DNA of 64,000 bases. Source: Ilyomonas sp965199845. GTDB lineage: Bacteria; Bacteroidota; Bacteroidia; Chitinophagales; Chitinophagaceae. The DNA lies in NCBI GenBank assembly GCA_965199845.1, contig CBDATZ010000009.1:1-64000 (forward strand), in the 5' to 3' direction. The notes below the pieces were generated by a model, which saw nothing but the letters and a program-made list of their open reading frames with translations, did not search any database and had not been told where the DNA came from. The position numbers and the translations under genes were made by a program. Of this stretch, positions 54,488 through 63,546 are shown in pieces (within the stretch, counting starts at the first letter, position 1; the number at the start of each line of letters is the position of its first letter).

Positions 54488-55534
54488 TCAATTACTAAGC
54501 CAACGTGAATTAAAAAGAAAATTTTCCTTTCTTTCGTCCTGCTTATCCGAAAACTTATCAAAAAGGGTAACTAAATTCTGATAAGGAAGCTGTATATCAG
54601 GATGTTTTGTCCAGTCAGTAACAAAATGCATATCCTGGTTCAGCGGCGACCATCTTTCCGGCTCGCCATCCATACTAATAATGACGCTCGGCGTTTGTGT
54701 AGCCGATGCAATATGAGAAACGCCGGTGCAATTGGCAATCAAACAAAACGCGTTTTTTATGAGTAATGCAATCGCGCCCAAATTCGTTTTTCCAGTCAGG
54801 TTAATGGCGTCGTATTGCATGTATTTCATCACACAACTTGTAATGTCTGTTTCTTCTTTCGTTCCTGTAACAATAACAGCGAATCCTTTTTCAACACAAT
54901 AGTCAGCAAGCTGTGCAAAATAATCCGGCGGCCATTGTCGCCACGCTCCTCTCGAACCCGGATGGATGCACACATATTGTTTCTTTTGTAATGGCAAATC
55001 CAGTTTGTCAAACTCTTGCATATCTTCTGCTGTAATTGAAAACTCGAGTTCATCTCCCAGAAGTGGTATTTGAAGATGTTTCATAAGGAGCAAATGACGC
55101 CATATTTCCGAACCATAATCCGGATATGACATAAATAAATCTGATTCAATAACAGATTCTTCGTTATAAAAACCAGCCAGGTGCTTTGCGCCCCAAGACT
55201 GCAACATCTCATTTACCAAAGTCCCGTTGCCCTGCATTTGCAGTATCAAATCAAATGATTCGTTTTTTACGTTTTGTAAAAAGAGTTCGTAATCATTTGC
55301 ATGAAACATTTGCTCGGGCAAACCAGGATAACCGGGAAAATGAATGAAGCGATTAAAATATAGATTAAATCGTTTTACAAAAGAAGCCGCCCAGGGCAAA
55401 CCAAACAAACTTATTTCTGCATCTGGATAAGCCGCACGCAAAGCGCGCAGAGCAGGAATTATATTCAGCATATCACCCAGTTGCAAAGCCCGGAAAACGC
55501 CGATTTTTTTTATTTGTGATGGTAATAATTTCAC
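54488..55534 (-). CDS. GT9-family (heptosyltransferase-like) glycosyltransferase
   Basis: A 348-aa GT9 enzyme. Motifs are IGVFRALQLGDMLNIIPALRALRAAYP at the N-terminus, VCIHPGSRGAWRQWPPDYFAQLADY in the middle and CTGVSHIASATQTPSV for sugar-nucleotide binding. GT9 enzymes usually add heptose to lipid A core or related glycans. Its start overlaps the GT2 stop by 4 nt. A second GT9 is encoded at 61513-62604. Confidence 0.9.
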   Translation of the reverse strand: MKLLPSQIKKIGVFRALQLGDMLNIIPALRALRAAYPDAEISLFGLPWAASFVKRFNLYFNRFIHFPGYPGLPEQMFHANDYELFLQNVKNESFDLILQMQGNGTLVNEMLQSWGAKHLAGFYNEESVIESDLFMSYPDYGSEIWRHLLLMKHLQIPLLGDELEFSITAEDMQEFDKLDLPLQKKQYVCIHPGSRGAWRQWPPDYFAQLADYCVEKGFAVIVTGTKEETDITSCVMKYMQYDAINLTGKTNLGAIALLIKNAFCLIANCTGVSHIASATQTPSVIISMDGEPERWSPLNQDMHFVTDWTKHPDIQLPYQNLVTLFDKFSDKQDERKENFLFNSRWLSN

Positions 55535-56502
55535 AGAAAAAACACTTTAAATTTTATAGCACCATACAATGTCCAATACACAGACAAAAATGGTATAAGT
55601 AAAGATGTAATAATCATTTCAGTTATGTGCGAAACAGAAAGCGAACTGCCTTTTAATCGTTTCAAAATAAAGACGCTTACTAAGTAAAGCCATACACTTC
55701 CTACAATACATGCAAGTAAAAAATATCCACAGAAAAGAAGCACAACCGAAACTATAAAAGAAACGATGATTCCATAATAGTTCCACAATGGCAAAGCGAG
55801 TATTTTACTACGAAAAAGGCCGGGATGTTTTTTATAAAGCAAAGCATTGAACATACTTTTCTTTTGTTCCTGCAAACTCACGCCCCACTTAACTTTGCGT
55901 ACCGGGTGCAACACAATCGCATCTTTCACTTTTACAATCGGGATAGCTGCCTTCATCAGCTTAAATTCCAGCTCGCTGTCTTCACGCCAGGCCATCGTAA
56001 AGTTTTCATCAAAACCATTTATCTTTTGTAAAGCATTACGTGTGCAGGCACAGTTTGCCGTTACAAAATCAGCCGTTTCCAATCCTGCTGTGTTTCGTTC
56101 ATAATCGGTTGGTCTTTCAGAAACCGGCACTATTACGCCGCCTGTAAAGGCAATATTTGCTTTGTAATTTTTTAGATAAGCGTTCCAATAATTTTGCAGC
56201 CATTTTTGGGAAGGAATGGTATCATCATCTGTAAAAACAATCAACTCGCCATGCGCCATTTGCCAGCCTTGATTGCGGGCTGCGGCAGGACCAGATTGCT
56301 TATTTAATGATATATAAATAAAAGGCATTTCCAGTCCTGTAAATTCATTCATCAATTCAGCCGTTTCTTCATCTTTCCCATCTGAAACAACAATCACTTC
56401 ATATTGTATGTTTGTTTGCTGTTGAAGCAAGGCTGACAAACATTTTTGTAATAAATGCGGACGCTTATATGTTGGGATTACAACAGAACATTTTACGGGC
56501 AT
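55531..56502 (-). CDS. GT2-family glycosyltransferase, membrane-anchored
   Basis: A GT2 enzyme of 323 aa from the ATG at 56502 (MPVKCSVVIPTYKRPHLLQKCL). An in-frame start at 56520 would overlap the carbamoyltransferase gene by 8 nt. The nucleotide-sugar site is ELIVFTDDDTIPSQKWL and the acceptor region is TMAWREDSELEFKL. Two or three C-terminal hydrophobic segments (YYGIIVSFIVSVVLLFCGYFLL and following) anchor it in the membrane. Coupled to the GT9 gene. Confidence 0.9.
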   Translation of the reverse strand: MPVKCSVVIPTYKRPHLLQKCLSALLQQQTNIQYEVIVVSDGKDEETAELMNEFTGLEMPFIYISLNKQSGPAAARNQGWQMAHGELIVFTDDDTIPSQKWLQNYWNAYLKNYKANIAFTGGVIVPVSERPTDYERNTAGLETADFVTANCACTRNALQKINGFDENFTMAWREDSELEFKLMKAAIPIVKVKDAIVLHPVRKVKWGVSLQEQKKSMFNALLYKKHPGLFRSKILALPLWNYYGIIVSFIVSVVLLFCGYFLLACIVGSVWLYLVSVFILKRLKGSSLSVSHITEMIITSLLIPFLSVYWTLYGAIKFKVFFL

Positions 56503-56512
56503 ATAAACTGTT

Positions 56513-58264
56513 TTATACAAGCGCCGATTGTCCGCTTATTACATTATCAATTGTCATTTCACTATTATTTTCTTCCAGGTCAAAATCCTGATTTACTGGT
56601 TTCTTTTCGAGTAAAAATGAGCCAATTACCAGCGCATCAAACGGCGATGTCCAGAAACATTCGATAGCATCGCGTGGCGTACAAACAATGGGTTCGCCAC
56701 GGGTATTAAAAGATGTATTTACCAAAACCGGAACGCCGGTAAGCTTTTTAAATTCAGTCAGCAATTCATAATATAACGGATGTTGCTGCTCATTTATCGT
56801 TTGAATGCGTGCGGTTCCATCAACATGTCTTACAGCAGGAATTGCATCCGCTTTATCTAGCTGTACATTATACACAAACAACATAAACGGAGAATATTGT
56901 GCGTTCTCAAACCATTGCGGCGCGTCTTCTTCACGCACAACCGGAGCTACCGGCCGAAAATCTTCCCGGTCTTTTATGTCGTTCAGTTTCGCCTGCATAT
57001 TTTGATTGACAGGTGATGCTAAAATAGAACGGCTTCCTAAAGATCTCGGACCAAATTCCATCCTGCCTTGATACCAGCCGATGATTTTATCTTGCGCTAA
57101 TATTTCGGCAGTTTCTTTGGCTATATCATCCATTTGCCGGTAGGGAACTTTTGTCCATTTTAAAAACTTTTCTATTTCTTTATCGGTGTACTCCGGTCCC
57201 CAATAACAATGATTCATGACAAACAATTTTTCATCATTGTTTCGTTGCTGCGCATCTACCCAAAGTGCAGCGCCCAACGCTGTTCCATCATCGCCCGAAG
57301 CTGGCTGAACCCAGATATTTTTAAACGGAGAATGATCGCGGATTACCGCATTTGCCACACAATTTAAAGCCACACCTCCAGCTAAGCAAAGATTTTCTTC
57401 ACCCGTTTCTTTATGTAGCCAATTGGCTAATTTTAAAACCGTTTCTTCCAATACTTTTTGTAAGGAATGAGCGATATTAAAATGCTTTTCACCAAACTCT
57501 TCGTTGCGCAAACGCTTAGATCCAAAACGTTCTTCCAAACGATAGTCATCTATTGTGTACACGCCGTTATTTTCAACATGAATCATATTGCGGAATTCAT
57601 CCAAATAAACCGGCTTGCCATAAGAAGCAAGCGCCATCACTTTATACTCATCTGACGAATGTAAAAAACCAAGATATGTTGTTACCGCTTCATACAATAA
57701 ACCAAGCGAATGCGGAATCATTACCTCACCAATTTTAGTGAGTTGATTGCCTTCACCTTTGTAATATGAAGTGCTCACTTCTTCTCCTCTTCCATCAACT
57801 GTCATCACAGCCGCAGACGTATAAGGTGAACACAAATAAGCGCTGGCAGCATGAGCCAAATGGTGATTTACAAAATGCCATTTTTGAGGTTCAGCTTTAG
57901 CGCCAACAAAACGTTTTTGCAAATGATGCGGATAACCATCTACCAACATGGAAGGTGCTTGTTCTATATAAGATTTGAACAAATTATCCCACTCGCCATA
58001 GATCGTTGTACCATTATTTTTATTGATTAAAACAGGATCGAAAGAGTAAGCAAAATGATCAACCTCTGAAAGATGAATGCCAGCTACACTTAAGCAATAA
58101 TCTATCGCATGATATGGCAGTTCCCAGCTTGAAAACGGAACTGGTCTTTTGCCATGTTTAATATGTGTAAAACGTTCTTCTTCCGTTGCCGCAAGTAAAA
58201 TACCGTCTTTAATAATGCAGGCAGCACTATCGTGAAATACGGCATTGATACCAATTGTGTACAT
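56513..58264 (-). CDS. Carbamoyltransferase (NodU/CmcH/TobZ family)
   Basis: A 583-aa enzyme that transfers a carbamoyl group from carbamoyl phosphate, via carbamoyl-adenylate, to a hydroxyl of a sugar or natural product. The kinase-like part has NAVFHDSAACIIKDG, HLAHAASAYLCSPY, VMTVDGRGEE and CLAGGVALNCVANAVI. The YrdC-like part has RPVAPVV and VLVNTSFNTRGEPIV. First gene of the minus-strand glycan block; its likely acceptor is the glycan made by the neighbouring glycosyltransferases. Confidence 0.93.
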   Translation of the reverse strand: MYTIGINAVFHDSAACIIKDGILLAATEEERFTHIKHGKRPVPFSSWELPYHAIDYCLSVAGIHLSEVDHFAYSFDPVLINKNNGTTIYGEWDNLFKSYIEQAPSMLVDGYPHHLQKRFVGAKAEPQKWHFVNHHLAHAASAYLCSPYTSAAVMTVDGRGEEVSTSYYKGEGNQLTKIGEVMIPHSLGLLYEAVTTYLGFLHSSDEYKVMALASYGKPVYLDEFRNMIHVENNGVYTIDDYRLEERFGSKRLRNEEFGEKHFNIAHSLQKVLEETVLKLANWLHKETGEENLCLAGGVALNCVANAVIRDHSPFKNIWVQPASGDDGTALGAALWVDAQQRNNDEKLFVMNHCYWGPEYTDKEIEKFLKWTKVPYRQMDDIAKETAEILAQDKIIGWYQGRMEFGPRSLGSRSILASPVNQNMQAKLNDIKDREDFRPVAPVVREEDAPQWFENAQYSPFMLFVYNVQLDKADAIPAVRHVDGTARIQTINEQQHPLYYELLTEFKKLTGVPVLVNTSFNTRGEPIVCTPRDAIECFWTSPFDALVIGSFLLEKKPVNQDFDLEENNSEMTIDNVISGQSALV

Positions 58265-58647
58265 GAAATGGTGTTTAAAATAGTGAGTAATTATGATGAG
58301 AGAAAATGTAAATCAACTTCATTACAATAATGAAGCACTCATGTTTTCCCGGTTGCATTTTTATAAAGAACTCTTTGCAAACAAATAACAAACCACTCTT
58401 CCAAATTTTTTAGTAAAAAAACGAAAACGGATGGTTTCAAAACCATTTGGTGCTGGTACACATCTATATAAATATGATGTTCAACAAAAAGAATGTTTTG
58501 GGCTATATGAGATTACTGATATGTTCATGTAGAAACGCTTCTACGAAAAAAAATGCGCGTTCTTACTAAGTATTTAATATGCTGAACTTTATTGCTTTGG
58601 CACCATTTTAAATGGCATATCGGCACATTGCGCAAGCAAGCACACCT
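58265..58647. other. Divergent control region of the glycan locus
   Basis: About 380 bp between the two divergent blocks. It contains a 16-nt palindrome (ATGGTTT, CA, AAACCAT) at 58431-58446 and a hairpin GTAGAA/TTCTAC at 58529-58544 followed by an A-run. Promoters for both directions must be here, but none matches the consensus well. No gene seen. Confidence 0.5.
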
Positions 58648-59637
58648 ATGAATAATAACCGGCTCAAAGTTTTTACGTGGCATATCCACGGTACGTACTT
58701 ATATTATCTGTCGCAAGGCAATTACGATATTTTTATTCCGGTAAATAATGGAAAGACAGAAGGCTATTATGGTCGCGGAGAAACGTTTCCTTTTGGTGAC
58801 AATGTAATTGAAATTAATGCGGAAGATGTAAAGAATACAAGTTTCGATTGCATCTTGTTTCAAACAAATAAGAACTACTTGTTTGACCAATATGAAATTT
58901 TATCAGACGAACAACGCAAACTGCCGAGTATTTATGTTGAACACGATACGCCACCCAAATCTGCTACAGAACAGAAGCACGTTATCACCGATGCTAATGT
59001 AATAATGGTTCACGTTACCAACTTCAATAAATTAATGTGGAATAACGATGAATCTAACATTATAAAAGTAATTGATCACGGCATTATACTTCCGCCGCAT
59101 ACCTATACCGGCGACTTACAAAAAGGTGTAGTTATTGTAAATCATCTTCATCAGCGTGGCAGAAAATTAGGCGCTGATATTTTTGAAAAAGTTAGTCAGC
59201 ATGTTCCGCTCGATTTAATTGGGATGGGAACAAAAGAATATGGCGGGCTGGGAGAAGTTCTTCATCCGCAAATGCCGCAGTTCATTAGCCAATATCGTTT
59301 TTGTTTTAACCCGATAAGATGGACAAGTTTAGGTTTAGCTGTGCTGGAAGCGATGGGCGCTGGCTTGCCGGTTGTGGCTTTGGCAACAACAGAATACGTT
59401 ACAGTAATTAAAGACGGCGTGAATGGTTTTATTCACACAGATGTTGATTACCTGATTGAGAAAATGCAAGCTCTTTTAGAAGATAAAATGCTGGCAACTA
59501 CGTTAGGAAATGAAGCCAGGAAAACAATTGAACACCGATTTAATATTAGCCGATTTATAAACGAATGGGAACAAGTATTTCAGCTTGCCATACAAAACAA
59601 AAAACTAACCTGTGAAGAAAAAAATAGCATTTATTAG
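58648..59637 (+). CDS. GT4-family glycosyltransferase
   Basis: A 329-aa glycosyltransferase starting MNNNRLKVFTWHIHGTYLYYLSQ. An in-frame ATG at 58612 would add 12 residues. The C-terminal half has the Rossmann and donor-site pattern FCFNPIRWTSLGLAVLEAMGAGLPVVAL and DGVNGFIHTD, typical of GT4 enzymes. It overlaps the next glycosyltransferase gene by 26 nt. Confidence 0.88.
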   Translation: MNNNRLKVFTWHIHGTYLYYLSQGNYDIFIPVNNGKTEGYYGRGETFPFGDNVIEINAEDVKNTSFDCILFQTNKNYLFDQYEILSDEQRKLPSIYVEHDTPPKSATEQKHVITDANVIMVHVTNFNKLMWNNDESNIIKVIDHGIILPPHTYTGDLQKGVVIVNHLHQRGRKLGADIFEKVSQHVPLDLIGMGTKEYGGLGEVLHPQMPQFISQYRFCFNPIRWTSLGLAVLEAMGAGLPVVALATTEYVTVIKDGVNGFIHTDVDYLIEKMQALLEDKMLATTLGNEARKTIEHRFNISRFINEWEQVFQLAIQNKKLTCEEKNSIY

Positions 59638-60952
59638 TGAACATGCTTCACCATTAGCCACGCTGGGTGGCACCGACAGCGGCGGGCAAAATGTTTACGT
59701 TGCCGAACTGCCTAAACACTTAGTAATTCTGGGTTATGAGATTGATATTTTTACAAGAAAAGAAAGTAGTATCAATACAATTGTAAACTGGCTTCCGGGC
59801 ATTCGTGTTATTCATGTAAAAGCCGGTCCGGAAACCGTAATTGCCAAAGAAGAAATCTTAGGTTTTATGGATGAATTTGCCGATAATATGTCGGCGTTTA
59901 TTACCCAAAACAAAATTTGTTATGAAGTGATACATGCTAACTTTTTTATGTCGGCAATGGTAGCAGCCATCATCAAAAAAAGATTCCGAATTCCTTATAC
60001 AGTTACGTTTCATGCGTTGGGTTTGGTTCGGCAAATTCACCAGAAAGAAATGGATAAATTTCCGGTAAGCCGTATTGCTATTGAAAAAGCAATTGTTCAG
60101 GATGCCGATTATATAATCGCTGAATGTCCGCAGGACAGAGACGATTTGTTACAACATTACGGCGCTGATAAAAACAAGATTACAATCATCCCTTGCGGCT
60201 TTAGCAATAAAGAATTTTACCCGATAGAAAAAGCAAAGGCAAGAAAAATTTTGAACCTTCCGCAGCACGAAAAAATCTTGCTCCAGCTTGGCAGAATGGT
60301 TCCCCGAAAAGGCGTTGATAATGTCATAAAAGCGATAGGTAAAATAAAGAGTTCTTTAGAATCGGTACACCTGATTATTGTTGGCGGCGATGCCGATAAA
60401 CCAGACCCGAAACTGACGCCCGAAATTGCAAGATTATTTGATATTGCAAAGAAAGCAAACGTGCAAACTAAAATTACATTCGTTGGCAGAAAAACCCGCG
60501 ATGTATTGAAGTATTATTATGCAGCGGCAGATTTATTTATTACCACTCCGTGGTACGAACCGTTTGGCATTACACCATTAGAAGCAATGGCTTGCGGAAC
60601 ACCTGTAATCGGTGCAAACGTAGGTGGTATAAAATTTAGTGTTGCCGATGGCAAAACCGGTTTTCTGGTACCACCAAATAATCCTGAAGCATTGGCCGAA
60701 AAAATAGAGCAGGCATTGAGTTGTGCAAAAACATTGGCTGATATGAGTGAGAATTGCATTCAGCGCGTAAACCAAATGTTTACCTGGAAGTATGTGGCAG
60801 ATTGTTGCGATGTTTTATATAATAAAATGATTTCGCGCAAACAGGCAAACAAAGCCGCATTAATCAGCTTTATTAAGAATGATTACTTTCCTTTACGAAA
60901 TACAGAACAGGTGGTTCACAAACCGTTGTTTGCTACTTTTGTTTCTGATTAA
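59612..60952 (+). CDS. GT4-family glycosyltransferase
   Basis: A 446-aa enzyme starting at a GTG (KKKIAFISEHASPLATLGGTDSGGQNVYVAELPK), the start typical of the sucrose-phosphate-synthase/MshA-like branch. Donor-site motifs are LLQLGRMVPRKGVDNVI, PWYEPFGITPLEAMACGTPVIG and DGKTGFLVPPNNPEALA. It may build on the sugar added by the preceding enzyme. The 26-nt overlap implies coupled translation. Confidence 0.9.
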   Translation: MKKKIAFISEHASPLATLGGTDSGGQNVYVAELPKHLVILGYEIDIFTRKESSINTIVNWLPGIRVIHVKAGPETVIAKEEILGFMDEFADNMSAFITQNKICYEVIHANFFMSAMVAAIIKKRFRIPYTVTFHALGLVRQIHQKEMDKFPVSRIAIEKAIVQDADYIIAECPQDRDDLLQHYGADKNKITIIPCGFSNKEFYPIEKAKARKILNLPQHEKILLQLGRMVPRKGVDNVIKAIGKIKSSLESVHLIIVGGDADKPDPKLTPEIARLFDIAKKANVQTKITFVGRKTRDVLKYYYAAADLFITTPWYEPFGITPLEAMACGTPVIGANVGGIKFSVADGKTGFLVPPNNPEALAEKIEQALSCAKTLADMSENCIQRVNQMFTWKYVADCCDVLYNKMISRKQANKAALISFIKNDYFPLRNTEQVVHKPLFATFVSD

Positions 60953-60958
60953 TGATGA

Positions 60959-61516
60959 ATGAACAAAGCAATATTTATTGATAAAGATGGTACGCTGATA
61001 CCTGATATTCCTTACAATGTAAATCCGGATTTAATAACACTGTCAAATACTGCAATTCCGGCGCTTATGTTATTACAGCAACATAATTTTTTACTGATTG
61101 TTATTTCCAATCAAAGTGGTGTAGCGCGTGGTTATTTTACCGAAAAAGATTTGAAACCGGTAAGCGAAAAGATAAGAAGTTTGTTAGCAACAGAAGGCAT
61201 TAAAATAGATGGATTTTATTATTGTCCGCATCATAAAGATGGAACGATAAAAGAATACAGCATTGATTGTGATTGCCGAAAACCCAAGCCTGGCTTGATT
61301 TTGAAAGCCGTAGCAGATTTTTTGGTTGATGTAACACAATCGTGGATGATTGGTGATATTCTGAATGATGCGGAAGCCGGGAAATCTGCCGGATGCCAAA
61401 CTATTTTAATAACCAACGGCAACGAAACAGAATGGATAATGAATGAAAAAAGACAACCCGATTATACAGCAAATAACCTGTTGGAAGCGGCAAAGATTAT
61501 TGTAGAAAATTCATGA
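60959..61516 (+). CDS. HAD phosphatase, GmhB-like (heptose bisphosphatase)
   Basis: A 185-aa HAD-superfamily phosphatase. Motif I is FIDKDGTLIPD, motif II is VISNQSG, motif III Lys is in CRKPKPGL and motif IV is IGDILNDAEAG. The zinc loop CPHH...CDC is characteristic of GmhB, which dephosphorylates heptose 1,7-bisphosphate. With two GT9 genes nearby this points to ADP- or GDP-heptose supply. It overlaps the GT9 gene by 4 nt. Confidence 0.88.
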   Translation: MNKAIFIDKDGTLIPDIPYNVNPDLITLSNTAIPALMLLQQHNFLLIVISNQSGVARGYFTEKDLKPVSEKIRSLLATEGIKIDGFYYCPHHKDGTIKEYSIDCDCRKPKPGLILKAVADFLVDVTQSWMIGDILNDAEAGKSAGCQTILITNGNETEWIMNEKRQPDYTANNLLEAAKIIVENS

Positions 61517-62604
61517 ACGGCACAAAGAATTTGCGGCTGAAAAATATATTGTGTATCCGCGCAGATAATATGGGTGACATTTTGATGTCAACACCGGCAT
61601 TGCGTGCATTAAAAGAAACGTACGATTGTAAAATCACAATTCTTACATCGTCTATGGGCAGTTTAATAACGCCTTTTATACCACAAATAGACGATACTAT
61701 TGTTGCCGATGTTCCCTGGATAAAAACAAACAAACCCATTGATGAAATTGAGTTTGTTCATTTGGTTCAAAATGTTGCCAGCCGTGCATTTGATGCGGCA
61801 ATTATTTTTACTGTTTATAGTCAAAATCCTTTGCCGGCTGCTATGTTGGCTTTCTTATCCGGCATAACGATTCGTGTTGCGTATTGTCGTGAAAATCCAT
61901 ATCAGCTTCTCACGCATTGGATACCGGACGAAGAACCTTATCATTTTATTCAACATCAGGTGGAACGCGATGTAAAACTTGTTGCTTCAATACAAGCTCA
62001 TTCATCTTCCAAACAACTTTCCATTTCCTATCATCAAAAAATAAAAGAAACCGTTTTACACAAACTGAAAAACATCGGTATTAATGAAGAAAAACCATTC
62101 CTTATTTTTCATCCCGGCGTAAGCGAAGAAAAGCGTAAATATCCATCTCACCTTTGGATAGAAGCTGGTAAACATTGTTTGCAAAATGGTATAGAGCAAA
62201 TCATCATTACAGGTTCGGAAGCTGAGAAACAATTGGTAAATGAAATGCAAGCTGGTATTGGAAAACATTGTTTTTCAACTGCCGGATTTTTTTCTGTTGA
62301 AGAACTTATTGCAGTGATTGATTTATCACAACTTCTTATTTCTGTAAATACCGGTACGGTTCATATTGCAGCAGCTTTGCAAAAGCCGGTTGTTGTATTG
62401 TATGCACTTTCCAATCCGCAACACACGCCCTGGCAAACGCCTTGTAAAGTGTTATATTATTCGGTGCTTGAACCTTTACAAAGTAAGAACCAGGTTGTAA
62501 ATTATGTAAGCGAAAACATCATGCAAAAAAACGTCGCTTATCCGTCACCAAAAGAAGTTTTCGAAGCCATTCAATCTGTATTGAACAATACAAAATCTTC
62601 TTAG
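61513..62604 (+). CDS. GT9-family (heptosyltransferase-like) glycosyltransferase
   Basis: A 363-aa GT9 protein. It begins with RLKNILCIRADNMGDILMSTPALRALKETY, has FLIFHPGVSEEKRKYPSHLWIEAG and ends its donor site with LLISVNTGTVHIAAALQKPVVVLY. Probably transfers heptose in the same glycan pathway. Last gene of the plus-strand block; its stop overlaps that of the convergent TPR gene by 4 nt. Confidence 0.9.
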   Translation: MNGTKNLRLKNILCIRADNMGDILMSTPALRALKETYDCKITILTSSMGSLITPFIPQIDDTIVADVPWIKTNKPIDEIEFVHLVQNVASRAFDAAIIFTVYSQNPLPAAMLAFLSGITIRVAYCRENPYQLLTHWIPDEEPYHFIQHQVERDVKLVASIQAHSSSKQLSISYHQKIKETVLHKLKNIGINEEKPFLIFHPGVSEEKRKYPSHLWIEAGKHCLQNGIEQIIITGSEAEKQLVNEMQAGIGKHCFSTAGFFSVEELIAVIDLSQLLISVNTGTVHIAAALQKPVVVLYALSNPQHTPWQTPCKVLYYSVLEPLQSKNQVVNYVSENIMQKNVAYPSPKEVFEAIQSVLNNTKSS

Positions 62605-62912
62605 TAAACCAAATCTTCATAAGCACTTTGCAACTCATTATACGCATGATTATCTTTGGCTTCCTTCGCTATTTTCATTCCTTTTTCATACCATTCAATA
62701 GCAGCTTTTGTTTCACCATTTCGTTCTAATAATTTGGCTAAATGATAATACGAACCAATATAATCAGGCGAATCGGTAAGAATGTTTATAAATAACTGTT
62801 TGGCTTCTTCGTCAGACTCTTCTTTTATAAATTCTAAAGCCAGCGCATGACGCAAAAAATTGTCTTTTGGCGAAGCTTGCAACATTTCCTGTATTCTTTC
62901 AATACGATTCAT
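62601..62912 (-). CDS. TPR-repeat protein
   Basis: A 103-aa protein made of about three helix pairs of tetratricopeptide type (DNFLRHALALEFIKEESDEEAKQLF, YIGSYYHLAKLLERNGETKAAIEWYEKGM). Probably a small protein-binding adaptor; partner unknown. Convergent with the GT9 gene and divergent from the secreted protein gene. Confidence 0.8.
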   Translation of the reverse strand: MNRIERIQEMLQASPKDNFLRHALALEFIKEESDEEAKQLFINILTDSPDYIGSYYHLAKLLERNGETKAAIEWYEKGMKIAKEAKDNHAYNELQSAYEDLVY

Positions 62913-63000
62913 TTATCAAAAGTAAAACACAATTGTAAGCGATAAGCAAATGCTTGTTTTGTAGCATTTAATTTGCTTATTGGGAAGCAGAAGCTTTTGT

Positions 63001-63537
63001 ATGAAAAGAACTTTTTTCAGCCTCATTCTATTACTTTCTTTTGTTTTTTCAATGGCGCAGGAAGGCAATCCGGAACAGCAGGAAGCCATGCAAAAGCTGC
63101 GTTGGATGATAGGAAACTGGGCAGGAAGCAGCATTGTAAATATTGGCGATCAAAAGCAACTTACCAATATCCGGGAATCGATACAATCCGGGTTAGACGG
63201 AACGATTTTAACGATCAATGTAATTGCAACTGATAAGGATTCAAACACACGTCGCCAGTTGCTGGCTTACACTTCTTTTTCTGTTATTTCATACGATTTA
63301 AAAAACAAATCTTATCGCTGGACAAGCTGGCGAAACAGTGAAAAATATTATGATGAATATTCTTTTTCTGTTGACAATAATTCTTTTGAATACATATCGA
63401 ATGAGAACGGGGGCAAAGTTCGTTATAAAGCAAAATTGGGAAGCGATGGTGAGTTTTTGGAAACGGGAGAATATTCAAAAGACGGATCTTCGTGGGGTGA
63501 ATTTATTACGATGAAACTGCGAAAAAGCAGGCGATAA
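63001..63537 (+). CDS. Secreted protein of unknown function
   Basis: A 178-aa protein with a clear signal peptide (MKRTFFSLILLLSFVFSMAQ). The mature part (AMQKLRWMIGNWAGSSIV ... SYRWTSWRNSEKYYDEYSF ... GEFLETGEYSKDGSSWGEF) is beta-rich and resembles lipocalin-like DUF1579-type proteins, which have a LxxMxGxW start. Start set by the signal peptide. Function unknown. Confidence 0.7.
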   Translation: MKRTFFSLILLLSFVFSMAQEGNPEQQEAMQKLRWMIGNWAGSSIVNIGDQKQLTNIRESIQSGLDGTILTINVIATDKDSNTRRQLLAYTSFSVISYDLKNKSYRWTSWRNSEKYYDEYSFSVDNNSFEYISNENGGKVRYKAKLGSDGEFLETGEYSKDGSSWGEFITMKLRKSRR

Positions 63538-63546
63538 AAGTTTGTA

